Shown here: piece by piece, positions 17,389 to 25,003 of the stretch
How positions within the stretch are numbered: position 1 is the first letter of the stretch
How the letters are laid out: each line of letters opens with the position of its first letter
Source of the DNA: DAIPJH01 sp036770365
GTDB lineage: Bacteria; Pseudomonadota; Alphaproteobacteria; Rickettsiales; UBA998
Direction of reading: 5' to 3'
Assembly (NCBI GenBank): GCA_036770365.1
Contig: DAIPJH010000017.1
Coordinates: forward strand, 1 to 40,042
Length of the DNA: 40,042 bases
Made by a program: the position numbers and the translations under genes
The notes under the pieces: generated by a model
The model's input: the letters and a program-made list of their open reading frames with translations, nothing else
Database searches by the model: none
What the model was told of the DNA's origin: nothing

Positions 17389-17658
17389 CTACTTACGAAT
17401 ACCGAGTTTCTTAATGAGGTCATTATAACGACCCACGTCATTTGCTTTCAAAAAGTCAAGCAAACGGCGGCGGCGACCAACCATGATAAGCAGACCACGA
17501 CGCGAGTGGTGATCTTTGTTATGTTGTTTGAAATGCTCCGTAAGCACATTGATACGGTCGGTCAAAAGCGCAACCTGCACTTCTGGAGACCCAGTATCGT
17601 TTTCTTTAACGGCGTATGCTTTAATCACATCGCCCTTGCGTTCTGCTGCTACCGACAT
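17389..17658 (-). CDS. rpsO: Small ribosomal subunit protein uS15
   Basis: S15 binds the central domain of 16S rRNA early in 30S assembly. The 89-residue length is exactly normal. The family core GSPEVQVALLTDRINVLTEHFKQHNKDHHSRRGLLIMVGRRRRLLDFL is present, carrying the Thr/Gln/His/Asp/Ser residues that contact rRNA. AGGAG before the ATG is a strong ribosome site. It is 45 bases after truB, the common order, but pnp (polynucleotide phosphorylase), which usually follows, is absent; a terminator closes the unit. S15 represses its own leader in E. coli, but no pseudoknot is evident in the short spacer. Confidence 0.98.
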   Translation of the reverse strand: MSVAAERKGDVIKAYAVKENDTGSPEVQVALLTDRINVLTEHFKQHNKDHHSRRGLLIMVGRRRRLLDFLKANDVGRYNDLIKKLGIRK

Positions 17659-17703
17659 CGTAAACTCCTAATTCTAATGGTTAAACGTTGATTTACTGCC
17701 AAA

Positions 17704-18672
17704 CTACATCATGAACATGCGCACAGAGCAAACCGCCCCATCCTTCCACTGACCGAGAGCAACCAAAACATCATCACGGTAAACGCGAAACAGCGCGGCT
17801 TCATCAACGGACATCGAAAGTGCATTTTCCAACACATCCTTCGCAAAAGGTAAGGTTTTACCCTGCAAGAGATGCGTATGTTGCAACTTATCCACCCTGA
17901 GGACCGGGATGTCGTCCAGAACGGCATCAGGGGTGAGTAGCAATGAATTCAATGACTTAACCGCCATTTCTTCATTACCATTCACAGTAAGCTGTAAGTC
18001 GTACACCATTTTTTCCAATTTTTCTAGTGAAAACATAACCTTCGCGTCAAGTTTTCCTACCCGTAACCGTCGCAACAGCGTTACATGCCCGACCGAACCC
18101 ACCGCGTAGGCAATGTCACGCGCAAGCGAGCGCACATATGTCCCCTTGCCACAGGTCACTTCCAGCAAGGCTTTATCGCCTTTAAGTTCAAGTATTTCAA
18201 GCGCATGAACCGTCACCGCGCGCGGTTTCATTTCCACCTCTACCCCCGCGCGCGCCAAATCATACGCACGCTTACCGTCAATCATCAGCGCGCTGAAAAC
18301 TGGCGGGATTTGCTGAATATTTCCTATAAAACGCGGCAGTACTTCGACAATCTGTGCCGCATTTGGACGCACTTCGCTCGTCTGTATCACTTCACCTTCA
18401 ATATCCAGCGTTGTCGTTTCTGCGCCAAAACAAATCTCAAATTGATAAGTTTTGGTTGCATCCATCATAAACGAGACTGTCTTGGTCGCTTCACCCATCG
18501 CAATCGGCAAACACCCCGTCGCCAGCGGGTCAAGCGTCCCGCCATGCCCAATTTTTTTAGGATGAAGTAAACGCTTAAGCGCAGATACCGCCTGCGTTGA
18601 CCCCATTCCATAAGGTTTATCTAGCGCAATCCAGCCATGCAGCGGAAGAATAATTTTTTGGGGTTTTGACAT
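17704..18672 (-). CDS. truB: tRNA pseudouridine-55 synthase
   Basis: TruB makes pseudouridine 55 in the T loop of tRNAs. From the ATG at 18672 the product has 322 residues; starting at 18681 adds three. The catalytic motif GHGGTLDPLATGCLP holds the nucleophile Asp48 (Asp51 in the longer form). The later KRAYDLARAG and GTYVRSLARDIA motifs are also present, with a C-terminal PUA-like part. I prefer 18672 because the 18681 ATG overlaps a TATAAT box on the minus strand and no ribosome site serves either. The mRNA would then start at or beside the ATG. The usual upstream genes (infB, rbfA) are missing; a divergent GH73 gene lies upstream instead. Confidence 0.95.
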   Translation of the reverse strand: MSKPQKIILPLHGWIALDKPYGMGSTQAVSALKRLLHPKKIGHGGTLDPLATGCLPIAMGEATKTVSFMMDATKTYQFEICFGAETTTLDIEGEVIQTSEVRPNAAQIVEVLPRFIGNIQQIPPVFSALMIDGKRAYDLARAGVEVEMKPRAVTVHALEILELKGDKALLEVTCGKGTYVRSLARDIAYAVGSVGHVTLLRRLRVGKLDAKVMFSLEKLEKMVYDLQLTVNGNEEMAVKSLNSLLLTPDAVLDDIPVLRVDKLQHTHLLQGKTLPFAKDVLENALSMSVDEAALFRVYRDDVLVALGQWKDGAVCSVRMFMM

Positions 18673-18679
18673 GTTACTC

Positions 18680-18685
18680 ATTATA
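18680..18685 (-). promoter_or_regulatory. -10 box of a leaderless truB-rpsO promoter
   Basis: On the minus strand TATAAT is followed by 7 bases and then ATG at 18672, so transcription should begin at or beside the start codon. No convincing -35 box is visible. Confidence 0.5.
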
Positions 18686-18795
18686 TTTTCAAAAGTGACA
18701 CATCACTCATACACAAAACTTCATACAATTGTCATGCTTCTTAAGATAGTTTTATGGCATAATGCAAGGGTAGACATCTAACTTTTTCATGGCGC

Positions 18796-19812
18796 ATGAT
18801 TTTACGAAATAACATTTCAGAAAACATAAAAAACACCATCATGGCAGCACACGCCGCTAATGATGGGAATCCTGTGCTTGCAGACTTACAGGCTGCTCAA
18901 GCTATTTTAGAGTCAGGGTTAGCCAGCAGCAAGCCCTCTGATCTTGCTGTAGAGAGCAAAAACCTCTTTGGTATCAAAGGTAAAGGCACAGATGGCAGTA
19001 AAAAATATTCAACAACAGAATTTGAAGGTAGTACATCTAAAAAAGTGATGGCAGACTTTGCTGTTAATAAATCACTCGCAGACTCTTTCCAACAACACAC
19101 TAGCCTCATACAACGCGTTTACCCCGACGCAACTAAAGCAAAAAGCTTTGAAGAAGCTGCGCGCGCCGTAAAACGCGGTGGATACGCAAGTGATCCAGAC
19201 TATACTCAAAAACTTATCGACATATACCGCAATACCATCTTACCTCGCAAACGAGAGCTTATTGCCGAAGGAAAAATTGATAATGCGGGACATTATCTTG
19301 GTTCTGACAGCATGTTTGCACTTACGAATCCCAATTTTTATGACCGCGTTGCCTATAAAACACAAGATTGGGAAATTTTTCAACACCGTGACGGCAGTGC
19401 AAATGGCTGGACCATGACAGCACTTAGCGGTGTCCTCACATCACTCGGACTTTCTTTCTTTAACAAAGACAAAAAAGAAGAAGAAAAAAGCTGGCTTTCC
19501 AACATGCTTTCTGGTGCAACAACCTTGGCGATTATCGGTGGAACTATTGGATTTTTTGTAGATAAATTCATGAATAACGGCAGCTTGGTAACCACCAATG
19601 TCGCCAAAGCCACCCCCCCCTCTGACGGAACGGCACTCGCCTCAGCGAACAAAGACAAAAAGCCAACAGATTTAGCTTCACTAAACCTTCCACAAAACAA
19701 GGGACGCTTACCCTCAACTCATGTAGATGAAGTACCGAGTGCCACACTCGCTATGGCTGGTGGCAAAAATAATGCAGGAAGTGGTGGATTAGGTGTTGCG
19801 CCGTCCGCATGA
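18796..19812 (+). CDS. GH73 glucosaminidase-like protein with a C-terminal membrane segment
   Basis: The N-terminal half (about 15-150 of 338 residues) matches the FlgJ/AcmA-type N-acetylglucosaminidase domain (GH73), which cleaves peptidoglycan glycan chains. QAAQAILESGLASSKPSDLA carries the likely catalytic Glu39. LFGIKG follows at 57-62 and GGYASDPDYTQKLIDIY at 128-144, the usual end of the fold. No signal peptide is present. A hydrophobic stretch at about 238-257 (GATTLAIIGGTIGFFVDKFM) follows a Lys/Glu-rich patch, and the tail is Pro/Asn/Gly-rich. The enzyme must therefore reach the wall by another route, for example flagellar or other specialised export, or be phage-like. The start is uncertain: no ribosome site is seen. 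Confidence 0.8.
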   Translation: MILRNNISENIKNTIMAAHAANDGNPVLADLQAAQAILESGLASSKPSDLAVESKNLFGIKGKGTDGSKKYSTTEFEGSTSKKVMADFAVNKSLADSFQQHTSLIQRVYPDATKAKSFEEAARAVKRGGYASDPDYTQKLIDIYRNTILPRKRELIAEGKIDNAGHYLGSDSMFALTNPNFYDRVAYKTQDWEIFQHRDGSANGWTMTALSGVLTSLGLSFFNKDKKEEEKSWLSNMLSGATTLAIIGGTIGFFVDKFMNNGSLVTTNVAKATPPSDGTALASANKDKKPTDLASLNLPQNKGRLPSTHVDEVPSATLAMAGGKNNAGSGGLGVAPSA

Positions 19813-19833
19813 TAATTGTATATAACCGCCATT

Positions 19834-19910
<77 letters not shown>

Positions 19911-19981
19911 TCCGCTTCCGCTCATAGAGCTACAGCGTGGTGAATCCTTCTTCGCCCATTGGGCTTGGAATGACACGTAAC

Positions 19982-20005
19982 AAGCCGCTTATTGCGGCTT
20001 TTTTT
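19982..20005 (+). terminator. Intrinsic terminator after tRNA-Pro
   Basis: AAGCCGC-TTATT-GCGGCTT followed by a run of T forms a strong intrinsic terminator ending 15 bases before the DUF817 gene. Confidence 0.88.
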
Positions 20006-20019
20006 ATAGCTGAGTATCT

Positions 20020-20805
20020 ATGCGTTTTTTCATCTCAGAGTTTATACACTTTGGCTTCAAACAAGCCTACGCCTGCCTATTTGGTGGAGCAATGCTGTTT
20101 CTGATCCTCTGCACAAAATTTTTCTGGCCACATGACGCCACCCTAGCACGCTATGATTTTTTGTTCATAATGGCAATCGCAATACAATCACTTTTTATAC
20201 TCTTCAAGCTTGAATCATTGGAAGAGGTCAAAGTTATCTTTATCTTCCATATTGTTGGCACAATCATGGAAATCTTTAAAACCCATGTCGGTTCTTGGAT
20301 ATATCCTGAACCCAACCTACTGAGAATTGGTGGTGTTCCACTTTATTCAGGTTTTATGTATTCGGCAGTGGGCAGCTATATTGCTCGTGTATGGCGCATT
20401 TTTGATTTTCGTTTTTCCTACTACCCACCCACACGCTGGACAATTATTCTCTGCGCGATCGTTTACGCTAATTTTTTCACGCATCACTATATAATGGACC
20501 TACGTTACGCACTATTTGCATTGATCTTATACATCTACGGCACAACACAGGTACATTTCAAACCGAACAGCACACATCACACCATGCCGCTGCTCATTGG
20601 TTTTGGACTCGTCTCATTTTTCATCTGGATAGCTGAAAACATTGGCACTTTCGGCGCAATCTGGTCCTACCCTAACCAACACACGCAGTGGCATCTTGTC
20701 TCACTCAGCAAAATGGGATCGTGGTACTTACTGATGATCATCAGCTTTGTGCTAGTGAGTTTATTACACAAACCTGAAACCTTAACCCCCACAACAACCC
20801 ATTAA
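20020..20805 (+). CDS. DUF817 family integral membrane protein
   Basis: The 261-residue protein matches the DUF817 (YoaT-like) family of unknown function. Conserved pieces are KQAYACLFGGAML, RYDFLFIMAIAIQSLFI, FHIVGTIMEIFKTHVGSW, the loop VPLYSGFMYSAVGSYIAR, and WIAENIGTFGAIWSYPNQ. Seven or eight hydrophobic segments span the length, which is normal. Conserved Glu, His and Trp residues inside the membrane part suggest a small-molecule or cofactor role, but nothing is proven. A GAG-type ribosome site lies 8 bases before the ATG. It sits alone between a terminator and the flagellin promoter. Confidence 0.88.
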   Translation: MRFFISEFIHFGFKQAYACLFGGAMLFLILCTKFFWPHDATLARYDFLFIMAIAIQSLFILFKLESLEEVKVIFIFHIVGTIMEIFKTHVGSWIYPEPNLLRIGGVPLYSGFMYSAVGSYIARVWRIFDFRFSYYPPTRWTIILCAIVYANFFTHHYIMDLRYALFALILYIYGTTQVHFKPNSTHHTMPLLIGFGLVSFFIWIAENIGTFGAIWSYPNQHTQWHLVSLSKMGSWYLLMIISFVLVSLLHKPETLTPTTTH

Positions 20806-20823
20806 CCCTATCTTAAGATTATA

Positions 20824-20852
20824 TTGCTATTTTATAATGGTAAGCGTATAAT
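20824..20852 (+). promoter_or_regulatory. Sigma-70-type promoter for the flagellin gene
   Basis: TTGCTA (20824-20829), a 17-base spacer and a perfect TATAAT (20847-20852) make the clearest vegetative promoter in the window. Transcription would start near 20859. Flagellin genes are often served by sigma-28 or sigma-54; no such element is evident here. Confidence 0.7.
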
Positions 20853-20858
20853 TTGCAT

Positions 20859-20990
20859 ATGCTTTGTCATGAGGACAATGTTTTCGTGGACGTTATTAGG
20901 TAAATAATAAAATTAGCCTTTGCTTTAAAGAGTTGCTTAAGCAACCATCACGCAAAAGCTAGTAGAAAATCCTCGGGAGGGATTAAGACC
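20859..20990 (+). promoter_or_regulatory. Long 5' leader of the flagellin mRNA with a possible ribosome-site hairpin
   Basis: About 132 bases lie between the predicted transcript start and the ATG. The leader holds a 14-base perfect palindrome GTTGCTTAAGCAAC (20932-20945). Near the 3' end AATCCT (20968-20973) can pair with AGGGATT (20978-20984, one bulged G), covering the GGGAGG ribosome site. In Caulobacter the flagellin leader is bound by FlbT to control mRNA stability; a similar role is inferred only from length and position. Confidence 0.5.
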
Positions 20991-21821
20991 ATGGTAAACT
21001 CTGTAGCATCTGGTGGTTTGGCCGCCCAGACTTTACAATTACTCGGCGTGAACGGCAAAAACCTTAGCCGTTCGTTAGCGGCACTTGCAAGCGGCAATCG
21101 CTTAACGCAAGCTTCAACGGATATTTCTGCACTGTCAGTCGCAACTGGGTTGCAGACAGAAACAACGAGTTTACGCTCTGCCCTGCAAAACATTTCTCAG
21201 GCCTCTTCCTTTTTACAAGTGGCTGACGGCGGACAAGAACAGGTTAGCCTAATGCTCGATCGCATGAGCGCAATCGCAACTCAAGCCAATTCAGGTGCGC
21301 TTTCTGATGCTGCACGTGAAGGCTTGAACCGTGAATTCCAAAATCTTCAGCAAGAAGTCAACCGCGTTGCAGGAAACACCAGCTTTAACGGCGTCAATAT
21401 CTTAGATGGCTCGCTAGCTGGCGACGACACGGCAGATTTCCAAGTCGGCAGCAGCACAGAGGAAAGCGTAAGCTTACGTATTGGCGATGTCAGCACAATC
21501 ACGCTTTTTGGCGGTGCATCATTGGATGTACTTTCTGCTGATAACGCCGCTACCGCAATGGACGCCCTTCGCTCTGCACAGAGCTATATCACTTCTGAGC
21601 GCGCTAATGTTGGTTCATACCAAGAAGCCCTTGCTTATACCGCAGGCAACGTTGAAACTGCAATTCAAAATCAAGAAGCCGCACGCGCAACACTTGAAGA
21701 CACAGATTTTGCATCAGAATCAACCCTGAATGCACTGTTCCAAGTACAAAATCAATCTGGCATTGCCACACTTGCACAGGGCAACAAACTTAATAGCAAT
21801 ATTTTGAAATTATTGAATTAA
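20991..21821 (+). CDS. Flagellin
   Basis: This is the flagellar filament subunit. The 276-residue protein is a short flagellin with only the conserved D0/D1 helical ends (N-terminal about 1-135: LQNISQASSFLQVADGGQEQ, then FNGVNILDG; C-terminal about 195-276: NVETAIQNQEAARATLEDTDFA) and almost no variable centre. The C-terminus (IATLAQGNKLNSNILKLLN) is typical. It has no signal peptide, as expected for type III flagellar export. GGGAGG is the ribosome site. The gene is alone: no flaF, flbT or hook genes lie beside it. It is followed by a strong terminator. Confidence 0.93.
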   Translation: MVNSVASGGLAAQTLQLLGVNGKNLSRSLAALASGNRLTQASTDISALSVATGLQTETTSLRSALQNISQASSFLQVADGGQEQVSLMLDRMSAIATQANSGALSDAAREGLNREFQNLQQEVNRVAGNTSFNGVNILDGSLAGDDTADFQVGSSTEESVSLRIGDVSTITLFGGASLDVLSADNAATAMDALRSAQSYITSERANVGSYQEALAYTAGNVETAIQNQEAARATLEDTDFASESTLNALFQVQNQSGIATLAQGNKLNSNILKLLN

Positions 21822-21846
21822 CCCAACTATTCTCTCCTACTGCTAT

Positions 21847-21876
21847 AACCCCATCAGGTAACTGATGGGGTTTTTC
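21847..21876 (+). terminator. Intrinsic terminator after flagellin
   Basis: AACCCCATCA-GGTAAC-TGATGGGGTT followed by TTTC gives a 10-bp stem and T run, 26 bases after the flagellin stop. The A-rich left side lets it also act on the opposite strand for the EF-hand gene ending at 21895. Confidence 0.88.
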
Positions 21877-21894
21877 TTAGAGTCACTGTATTTT

Positions 21895-22776
21895 CTACTT
21901 TGAACGTTCCACTTCAACAACATTCTTATAAGTTGGTGTTGGAACAAAATTATTTATCTCGGAATTAACATGATTTGCAGAACTCTCTGCACTAGATAAA
22001 TTACCAGACTTCATTCGCGCAATAATTTCACCTAACTTGCTATCATTCACATTAAACGAAGTTTTTTCATTCTGTTCTTTTGAAACATTTAACCGCTGTT
22101 CTTCCGTCTCAATTTTATGTTCATTGTGTGCTTGAAGTGTTTTAGGAATAAATTCTCTTATCTTATTTCCATTTTCTCGCGTATCTGCAATAAGGACAGT
22201 CTCATTAGGTACGTTCTTTAAATCCACCCCATCAAAATCACGCTTAATATTTTCTAAGGGTGAGGCAGGAATTCTAGTTATCGAGGCATTGTTAAATTCT
22301 TTTTGCTGGGCAGAGTCCCACATATTAGTCATTTGTTCATGTGTAATAATGTGGTCTTTATATAAACGATCTAAATTACCTTTAAATTCTTCTGATGTTA
22401 TGTAACCATCGCCCCGCTGTGAATGATACATTCGCTTGAATATATCATCTGCCTGCTTAAGTTCACCAACATCAACCTTACCGTCACCATTACGATCTAA
22501 CGTGTTGGCTATTAAATCCTGTGTTTTAGCCACATTTTCCAGTATATCACGAATTTCTTCCTTACTTTTACCCTCAAACAATTTTTGTAAAACCTCTGAA
22601 TCCCTAGCACCAAAAACAGGTCTTTTATCTTCAGGCTTCATTCCTTCTGGATCAAACTTGTAATTAGGGCGTTGAGTTTCAAGATCACCCGTATTTATAG
22701 ACTTACCTGCCCCATCCATAACAGGCTTTCCTGATGAATCCACAAGAATATTAGATTGTTCTTTTTCTTCTGCCAT
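21895..22776 (-). CDS. EF-hand calcium-binding protein of unknown role
   Basis: The 293-residue, highly polar protein has one canonical EF-hand loop, DRNGDGKVDVGE at 94-105 (ligands Asp94, Asn96, Asp98, Lys100 backbone, Asp102, Glu105). A degenerate second loop lies at about 119-130 (RGDGYITSEE), so it is a likely Ca2+ binder. The rest is Lys/Glu/Asn-rich and probably flexible. No signal peptide or membrane segment is visible, so it is cytosolic or leaves by a leaderless route. A GGGAG ribosome site lies 13 bases before the ATG. It lies downstream of glnA on the same strand but behind a terminator and a 310-base spacer, so it is probably its own unit. Confidence 0.78.
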   Translation of the reverse strand: MAEEKEQSNILVDSSGKPVMDGAGKSINTGDLETQRPNYKFDPEGMKPEDKRPVFGARDSEVLQKLFEGKSKEEIRDILENVAKTQDLIANTLDRNGDGKVDVGELKQADDIFKRMYHSQRGDGYITSEEFKGNLDRLYKDHIITHEQMTNMWDSAQQKEFNNASITRIPASPLENIKRDFDGVDLKNVPNETVLIADTRENGNKIREFIPKTLQAHNEHKIETEEQRLNVSKEQNEKTSFNVNDSKLGEIIARMKSGNLSSAESSANHVNSEINNFVPTPTYKNVVEVERSK

Positions 22777-22881
22777 AGTCGCACAATGCTCCCCATAGCT
22801 AATTTTAACAAAATAATATTACGGTTTGATTACAACCTACTATCAATATACACAAAACTGTACTTGGTAACAGCTCATAGA

Positions 22882-22912
22882 AAAGCCCCACCAAATCGCT
22901 CTGGTGGGGTTA
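22882..22912 (-). terminator. Intrinsic terminator downstream of glnA (repeat family copy 1)
   Basis: AGCCCCACC and GGTGGGGTT flank AAATCGCTCT. On the minus strand the hairpin ends in CTTTTC, suited to ending glnA transcription about 180 bases after the stop. The whole sequence, loop included, recurs after recG at 39976-40009 with only two differences in 28 bases. Confidence 0.7.
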
Positions 22913-22946
22913 TCTTTGACACTAGCCGAATCGGCTACACCATTAC

Positions 22947-23052
22947 ACTCGTTTGAGAAAGAAATTCCGAAAGTTAAACAAGGAAAAGTGTAGTAATAAG
23001 GCCTACATGAGCCGATGCCTGACGATGGAAAAAACTTTTAACTCAAACGAGT
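22947..23052. ncRNA. Candidate structured RNA or MITE-like element bounded by an inverted repeat
   Basis: ACTCGTTTGAG (22947-22957) and CTCAAACGAGT (23042-23052) are perfect 11-bp inverted ends enclosing 84 bases. I see no SRP, 6S or tmRNA signature inside. It lies 34 bases after the glnA stop and before its terminator, so on the minus strand it would be part of the glnA 3' end, which could release a small RNA. A mobile palindromic repeat is equally possible. Type is tentative. Confidence 0.35.
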
Positions 23053-23086
23053 AAATGTAGCACTTTCGCTTTATAATAGGATGATG

Positions 23087-24493
23087 TTACACTGAATAAT
23101 ACATTTCGAATTCCACAGGGTGTGGTGTGTGTTCAAAACGGTGTACTTCTTCCATTTTGAGTGCGATGTACGCATCAATCAAGTCATCGTTCATTACATC
23201 ACCTTTTTTCAAGAATGCACGGTCTTTATCAAGTGCTTCTAGTGCTTCACGCAGTGAACCACAGACTTGCGGCACATCTTTTAGCTCTTCCGGTGGAAGA
23301 TCATAAAGGTTTTTATCCATAGCATCACCAGGGTGAATTTTATTTTCGATACCATCAAGCCCCGCCATCATCAATGCAGTGAAGGCATAGTATGGGTTGG
23401 CGGTTGCATCCGGAAAACGTGTTTCGATACGTTTTGCTTTAGGTGAAGATACGTAAGGAATGCGAATCGACGCCGAGCGGTTACGTGACGAATAGGCAAG
23501 CAATACAGGTGCTTCAAATCCCGGAATCAAACGCTTATATGAATTGGTCGAAGCGTTGGTGAAGGCATTGAGTGCCTTCGCATGCTTGATGATACCGCCA
23601 ATATAATACAGACAGGTTTCAGATAAATCTGCATAACCATTACCCGCAAATAAAGGCTTGCCTTCTTTCCAGATAGACTGGTGAACGTGCATACCAGAAC
23701 CGTTGTCACCATGGATTGGCTTAGGCATAAAGGTTACTGATTTACCATAAGAATCAGCAACCATCTGTACCACATATTTATATTTCTGCACATCGTCAGC
23801 ACATTTGACCAATGTATTAAAGGTAAAGCCAATCTCGTGCTGCGCAGGCGCAACTTCATGGTGATGCACATAAGGCTTGAAGCCTACTTGTTTCAAAGTA
23901 GTAACCATCTCAGCGCGTACATCTTGCATCGAATCTACAGGTGCAACAGGGAAATAACCACCTTTAACGCGTGGGCGGTGACCAAGATTACCTGTATCAT
24001 ACTGGGTTGCGGTATTGGCTTGCATTTCCGCAGAATCCAACTGGTAGAACGAACCATTCATTCCCGTTTCAAAGCGGACATCATCAAAAATGAAAAACTC
24101 AAGTTCAGGACCAAAGAATGCTTTATCACCAATACCAGAATATGCCAAATATGCTTCCGCACGTTTTGCAATAGAGCGAGGATCACGTGTATAAGCCTGA
24201 CCTGTCCCTGGTTCAATAATATCACAACAAATGATGAGCGTCGGTTGCGCAGTAAAAGGATCAATAAACACCGTCTCAAAATCAGGCTTTAAGATCATGT
24301 CTGATTCATTAATCGCCTTCCAACCAGCAATTGAAGATCCATCGAACATGATACCTTCTTCAAGCATATCAACATCCAATGCTTCTGCAAAATAGGTAGT
24401 GTGTTGCCACTTACCACGTGGATCGGTAAAACGAAAATCCACAAATTCAATTTCGTTTTCTTTGATCATTTCCATGATTTTTTTAGCGTTCAT
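23087..24493 (-). CDS. glnA: Glutamine synthetase type I
   Basis: The enzyme makes glutamine from glutamate, ammonia and ATP as a cytosolic dodecamer, the main ammonium-assimilating step. The product has 468 residues, as in enteric GlnA. Visible are the beta-grasp start (EIEFVDFRFTDPRGKWQH), FDGSSIAGW, the metal-binding ELEFFIFD, NGSGMHVHQS, and the arginine-containing IRIPYVSSPKAKRIETRFPDATANPY. The adenylylation site NLYDLPPEE has Tyr397 at the usual place, implying GlnE control. AAGGAACG is the ribosome site. It follows glnB by 155 bases on the same strand; this spacer carries a dispersed repeat, so processing or a second promoter is possible. A structured element and a terminator lie downstream. 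Confidence 0.98.
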   Translation of the reverse strand: MNAKKIMEMIKENEIEFVDFRFTDPRGKWQHTTYFAEALDVDMLEEGIMFDGSSIAGWKAINESDMILKPDFETVFIDPFTAQPTLIICCDIIEPGTGQAYTRDPRSIAKRAEAYLAYSGIGDKAFFGPELEFFIFDDVRFETGMNGSFYQLDSAEMQANTATQYDTGNLGHRPRVKGGYFPVAPVDSMQDVRAEMVTTLKQVGFKPYVHHHEVAPAQHEIGFTFNTLVKCADDVQKYKYVVQMVADSYGKSVTFMPKPIHGDNGSGMHVHQSIWKEGKPLFAGNGYADLSETCLYYIGGIIKHAKALNAFTNASTNSYKRLIPGFEAPVLLAYSSRNRSASIRIPYVSSPKAKRIETRFPDATANPYYAFTALMMAGLDGIENKIHPGDAMDKNLYDLPPEELKDVPQVCGSLREALEALDKDRAFLKKGDVMNDDLIDAYIALKMEEVHRFEHTPHPVEFEMYYSV

Positions 24494-24529
24494 TGTGTTC
24501 GTTCCTTATTGGTTTATCAGTTTATTTAT

Positions 24530-24570
24530 TTTGTTCCTCTGCTCGCATCCTGCTCACAAAATGAACCTAA
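24530..24570. repeat. Dispersed 41-base repeat, copy 2 (before glnA)
   Basis: This is the partner of 9413-9453 with 38 of 41 identical bases (TTTGTTCCTCTGCTCGC start, CAAAATGAA near the end). It lies 37 bases upstream of the glnA start in the glnB-glnA spacer. A CCTT-CGG hairpin-like piece follows, as in copy 1. Confidence 0.75.
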
Positions 24571-24648
24571 GCCCTTCGGCACTAAAACTCGGACTCCTGT
24601 CCTTGTCTACATACTTAAAACCTATCCACTAGATGCTAGAATCAATGA

Positions 24649-24987
24649 CTATATTGCTGCATCTCCACGTTCTCCCGTACGAATCCGAATCGCATCCTCC
24701 ACAGGAGTGATAAAAATTTTACCATCGCCAATGCGACCCGTACGCGCCGCTTCAACAATCGCCTCCACCGTACGTTCAACCAGATGATCTTGAACAACAA
24801 TCTCTAATTTCACTTTCGGTAGAAAATCCACTACATATTCCGCACCTCGGTACAACTCGGTATGCCCCTTTTGACGCCCAAAACCACGCACTTCAGTTAC
24901 CGTGATACCTTGCAGCCCGACTTCCTGCAACGCTTCTTTCACTTCATCAAGCTTAAATGGCTTAATCATAGCTTCAATTTTTTTCAT
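24649..24987 (-). CDS. glnB: Nitrogen regulatory protein PII
   Basis: PII senses 2-oxoglutarate, ATP/ADP and, through uridylylation by GlnD, glutamine, and controls glutamine synthetase adenylylation and NtrB. From the ATG at 24987 it has the exact 112-residue family length. A longer frame to 25047 runs through a palindromic repeat and is not real. MKKIEAMIKPFKLDEVKEAL is a classic start; the T loop GRQKGHTELYRGAEYVVDF holds Tyr51, the uridylylation site, and GDGKIFITPVEDAIRIRTGE is the C-terminal signature. It heads glnB-glnA. A near-consensus sigma-54 promoter at 25105-25121 indicates nitrogen-limited, NtrC-type control, with a leader of about 107 bases. Confidence 0.97.
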   Translation of the reverse strand: MKKIEAMIKPFKLDEVKEALQEVGLQGITVTEVRGFGRQKGHTELYRGAEYVVDFLPKVKLEIVVQDHLVERTVEAIVEAARTGRIGDGKIFITPVEDAIRIRTGERGDAAI

Positions 24988-25003
24988 GCATTTTTCTCTT
25001 TCT

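Larger units (their letters stand above)
22777..23086. other. 310-base spacer between glnA and the EF-hand gene
   Basis: No gene is visible. It holds, from left to right, the upstream region of the EF-hand gene, a terminator hairpin (22882-22912), a 15-base palindrome TAGCCGAATCGGCTA (22923-22937) and a 106-base element bounded by an 11-bp inverted repeat (22947-23052). Confidence 0.7.

Noticed and set aside
18721..18765. TTGTCA and CATAAT as a promoter for the GH73-like gene
   Set aside because: The spacer is 23 bases, too long for a normal promoter.
22947..23052. SRP RNA or 6S RNA identity for the inverted-repeat element
   Set aside because: The conserved SRP apical motif and the 6S bubble layout are not present.
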